Shown here in pieces: positions 62,073-64,000 of a DNA stretch of 64,000 bases. Source of the stretch: an uncultured Pseudomonadales bacterium (lineage in GTDB: Bacteria; Pseudomonadota; Gammaproteobacteria; Pseudomonadales; Azotimanducaceae); NCBI GenBank assembly GCA_938017975.1, contig CALIKQ010000032.1, forward strand, positions 31,378 to 95,377, read 5' to 3'. The position numbers and the translations under genes are program-made. The first letter of the stretch is position 1. Each line of letters begins with the position of its first letter. The notes beneath the pieces were generated by a model. The model made no database searches. It was not told where the DNA came from and saw nothing but the letters and a program-made list of their open reading frames with translations.

Positions 62073-63151
62073 GGGAACACAATCACGTTGCGCAATGCCG
62101 TGCCATGACGGACATCATCGATGGCTTCATTAATACGTTCCAGCGGATAACGACCGGAAATTAGCTCGTCGAGCTTCAATGCGCCTTTTTTGTAGAGCTC
62201 AGCCAAAATAGGGATATCAATCGCAACCCGCGCTGCGCCCATTTTTGATCCGATAATGCGTTGACCTGTCGCTGCTAAATTTCCTGGATCATATGCTCCC
62301 ATGACACCTGAGGCTGGCATACCGACGATCACAGCTGTTCCGCCCCGACTGAGCATCGCGACCGACTGATCAATTGCGGGTTTGGCCCCCACGGTGACGA
62401 AAGCATAGTCCACGCCTCGACCTGAAGTTAAATCATGAATCTGAGCAATCACATCTGAGTCGCCGCTACTGATGGCGTGCGTCGCACCGAAGCGTTTCGC
62501 GGCAACCAGCTTTTCTGGAACGATATCGAGCGCAATGATGGGATCGGCCTGCACATGCTGTGCACCCTGCAAGGCATTCAGTCCGACACCACCACAGCCA
62601 ATCACGGCCACACTCGCACCCCGAGGGACAGCAGCAGTATTCATCACCGCACCAAAACCAGTGATAACCCCGCAAGCCAGCAAACATGCAGCATCGAAAG
62701 GGATATCTTTGGCAATCTCGCAAACCTGACTTGCCTCAACCAACACCTGTTCCGCAAAACCACCCGTTCTCAGCCCATGCCCCACAGATTCCCCAGCGAG
62801 ATCAGTAAGGGGGCTCCGCTCATCCAAAGGAAAAGTGGTTTCGCACAACACATCTTGATCTCGATGGCAGAAGTGGCAATCCCCACAATGGCGTATCAAC
62901 GTCACAACAACGTGATCGCCTGGTTTTACATGCTCCACACCCGGCCCAACGGATTCAACGATGCCTGCTGCCTCGTGGCCATAGACCTGGGGCAAATCGC
63001 CACCCCAACTTCCATCAAGAAAAAATAGATCACTGTGGCAGATCGCACAGGCTTTAAGATCAACTCGAACCTCACCCACCCCGGGTGCTGCAAGTTTCAA
63101 TTCTTCAATCCTAAGGCCTTGCCCAAAAGCCCGGCAGACTGCTGCTTTCAT
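62069..63151 (-). CDS. Zinc-dependent alcohol dehydrogenase (MDR family), second copy
   Basis: A 360 aa dehydrogenase with catalytic Cys38 and His59-Glu60, structural cysteines at 89, 92, 95 and 103, and VIGCGGVGLNALQG. It is a paralogue of the enzyme at 2176-3261. GGAG is 8 bases before ATG 63151, so five upstream residues are dropped. It overlaps the dehydratase gene by 4 bases. A sugar-acid or polyol route is plausible: oxidation by this enzyme followed by the dehydratase. Confidence 0.88.
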   Translation of the reverse strand: MKAAVCRAFGQGLRIEELKLAAPGVGEVRVDLKACAICHSDLFFLDGSWGGDLPQVYGHEAAGIVESVGPGVEHVKPGDHVVVTLIRHCGDCHFCHRDQDVLCETTFPLDERSPLTDLAGESVGHGLRTGGFAEQVLVEASQVCEIAKDIPFDAACLLACGVITGFGAVMNTAAVPRGASVAVIGCGGVGLNALQGAQHVQADPIIALDIVPEKLVAAKRFGATHAISSGDSDVIAQIHDLTSGRGVDYAFVTVGAKPAIDQSVAMLSRGGTAVIVGMPASGVMGAYDPGNLAATGQRIIGSKMGAARVAIDIPILAELYKKGALKLDELISGRYPLERINEAIDDVRHGTALRNVIVFP

Positions 63152-63308
63152 TGCGCTCACTCCCACCTATCGCTCGGGTAGTATTGTCATGATCTCAGCA
63201 AATTACCAAGTAATTTTAAGTCCTGAGAGGATCCCAATCCGGATCAGCACCGGCGTGCGTCGAGCGCGGTCGTCGACACGGTGACTACGCGCCCGCTTAA
63301 TCAGATAT

Positions 63309-64000
63309 TTAAGTCGGCGGGGCATCGATGAGAATATCGTCGTTTTCAAGCGCCGTGATCACGGCATCGTCATATTTGAGCCAGGTGCGTAATACTTCTC
63401 GATTGTGGGCCCCAAGGTCCGGACAGCGCGTCCATCGATCCCGTTGGATACCGCCCATCTGGATCGAGTGACCGGGGATCGGAGTGTCAAACCGCTCATA
63501 GGGCACAAAAAATTTCCGCGCCATAACCTGAGGGTCGGAGACAATATCCGGAGCAGCATTCACCGGACCTGCCGCTATATTTTTTAGCTGCAATTGTTCT
63601 GCGGCCTCCTGATTCGTTTGAGTTGATGACCAAAGAGAAATCATCTCATCGATCTGGTCATGCGCTTTTACGCGCTCTTTGAAAGTCATTGTTGATCCTG
63701 CCGAGAAGCCAATAACATCGCACAGCGCGGACCACTGATCATCGTTTTTACAGGCAATGGAAATCCATCGGTCGTCGCCCTTGGAGGGATAAATGCCGTG
63801 CGGCGCCATCTCTGGATGACGGTTACCCATACATTGAGGTGTTTGCCCTAATTGTTCATCCACCAGCCAAGGAGCGCTAAACGTCACACCACCTTCGTGG
63901 AGCGACATCTCGATCAAACAACCCTTCCCTGTCTCCGCGCGAAGCATCAAAGCCTCGGTGACCGCCGCCGCAGCGTGGGTCGCGGCAATCGGGTCCATCA
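63309..64000 (-). CDS. Family III CoA-transferase (CaiB/BaiF-like), 5' end beyond the window
   Basis: C-terminal part of a CoA-transferase. The visible 229 residues begin in the middle, at the catalytic-Asp neighbourhood MDPIAATHAAAAVTEALM, followed by GCLIEMSLHEGG and DRWISIACKNDDQW. The true start lies past base 64000, because the family is near 400 aa and the Met at 63998 is internal. It is followed by a 157-base gap and the dehydrogenase. This is the third such transferase in the window. Confidence 0.82.
   Translation of the reverse strand, partial: MDPIAATHAAAAVTEALMLRAETGKGCLIEMSLHEGGVTFSAPWLVDEQLGQTPQCMGNRHPEMAPHGIYPSKGDDRWISIACKNDDQWSALCDVIGFSAGSTMTFKERVKAHDQIDEMISLWSSTQTNQEAAEQLQLKNIAAGPVNAAPDIVSDPQVMARKFFVPYERFDTPIPGHSIQMGGIQRDRWTRCPDLGAHNREVLRTWLKYDDAVITALENDDILIDAPPT

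Noticed and set aside
1..64000. tRNA, rRNA, CRISPR, insertion sequence or prophage
   Set aside because: No cloverleaf, rRNA-like stretch, regularly spaced repeats, transposase or phage structural gene was recognised by eye.

Overview
This window looks like chromosome from a heterotrophic Gram-negative bacterium, most likely a marine gammaproteobacterium. The support is a TonB-dependent receptor, a Coq4 homologue (ubiquinone synthesis), several periplasmic or secreted proteins, beta-1,3-glucan-type glycosidases, and many acyl-CoA catabolism genes. Base composition looks close to balanced by eye. The taxonomic placement is inference. I see no rRNA, tRNA, CRISPR array, transposase, integrase or prophage.

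Layout. 0-5 kb: acyl-CoA synthetase, folK, zinc alcohol dehydrogenase, a stand-alone biotinyl carrier and a crotonase. 4.3-8.8 kb: a tightly overlapping minus-strand operon for a Gld-type ABC system (ATPase, permease, GldG-like protein, DUF4340 protein). 9-16 kb: HAD phosphatase, GPH-type transporter, two-domain rhodanese, Spinster-like MFS transporter coupled to a glutathione transferase, and an alkylsulfatase-like metallo-hydrolase. 16-25 kb: poorly characterised membrane and envelope genes. These include a caspase-like protein with an EF-hand loop and Sel1 repeats, facing a peptidoglycan-binding/Sel1 protein, plus small ORFs and a structured intergenic region.

25-33.5 kb: SDR and MaoC beta-oxidation-type enzymes, a CYP153-like P450, two tandem GH17-like glycosidases, and a minus-strand set of PhyH dioxygenase, acyl-CoA dehydrogenase and a hot-dog-like protein. 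33.5-42 kb: sodium:solute symporter coupled to a PLP aminotransferase, Coq4, a sulfotransferase-like propeller protein, secreted GH16 glucanase, and SDR plus EthD-like protein. 42-50 kb: two family III CoA-transferases, a double-crotonase protein, and an operon of MAPEG protein, small conserved protein, AMP-dependent ligase and amidohydrolase. This reads as an uncharacterised catabolic island for an organic acid or lipid-like compound.

50-56 kb: spermidine dehydrogenase-like flavoprotein, a second amidohydrolase, a TagD/TagB-like CDP-glycerol pair, and a secreted two-repeat protein interrupted by an in-frame amber codon. 56-64 kb: TonB receptor with a good terminator, then a minus-strand series. 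That series has an HD-domain protein and a gamma-butyrobetaine-hydroxylase-like dioxygenase that together resemble the TmpB/TmpA phosphonate pathway, an enolase-superfamily dehydratase overlapping a zinc dehydrogenase, and a CoA-transferase running off the window.

Together the genes describe a cell that scavenges polysaccharide, lipid-like and nitrogen- or phosphorus-bearing organic matter. The most interesting loci are the TmpA/TmpB-like pair, the caspase/Sel1 envelope locus and the amber-interrupted secreted protein.
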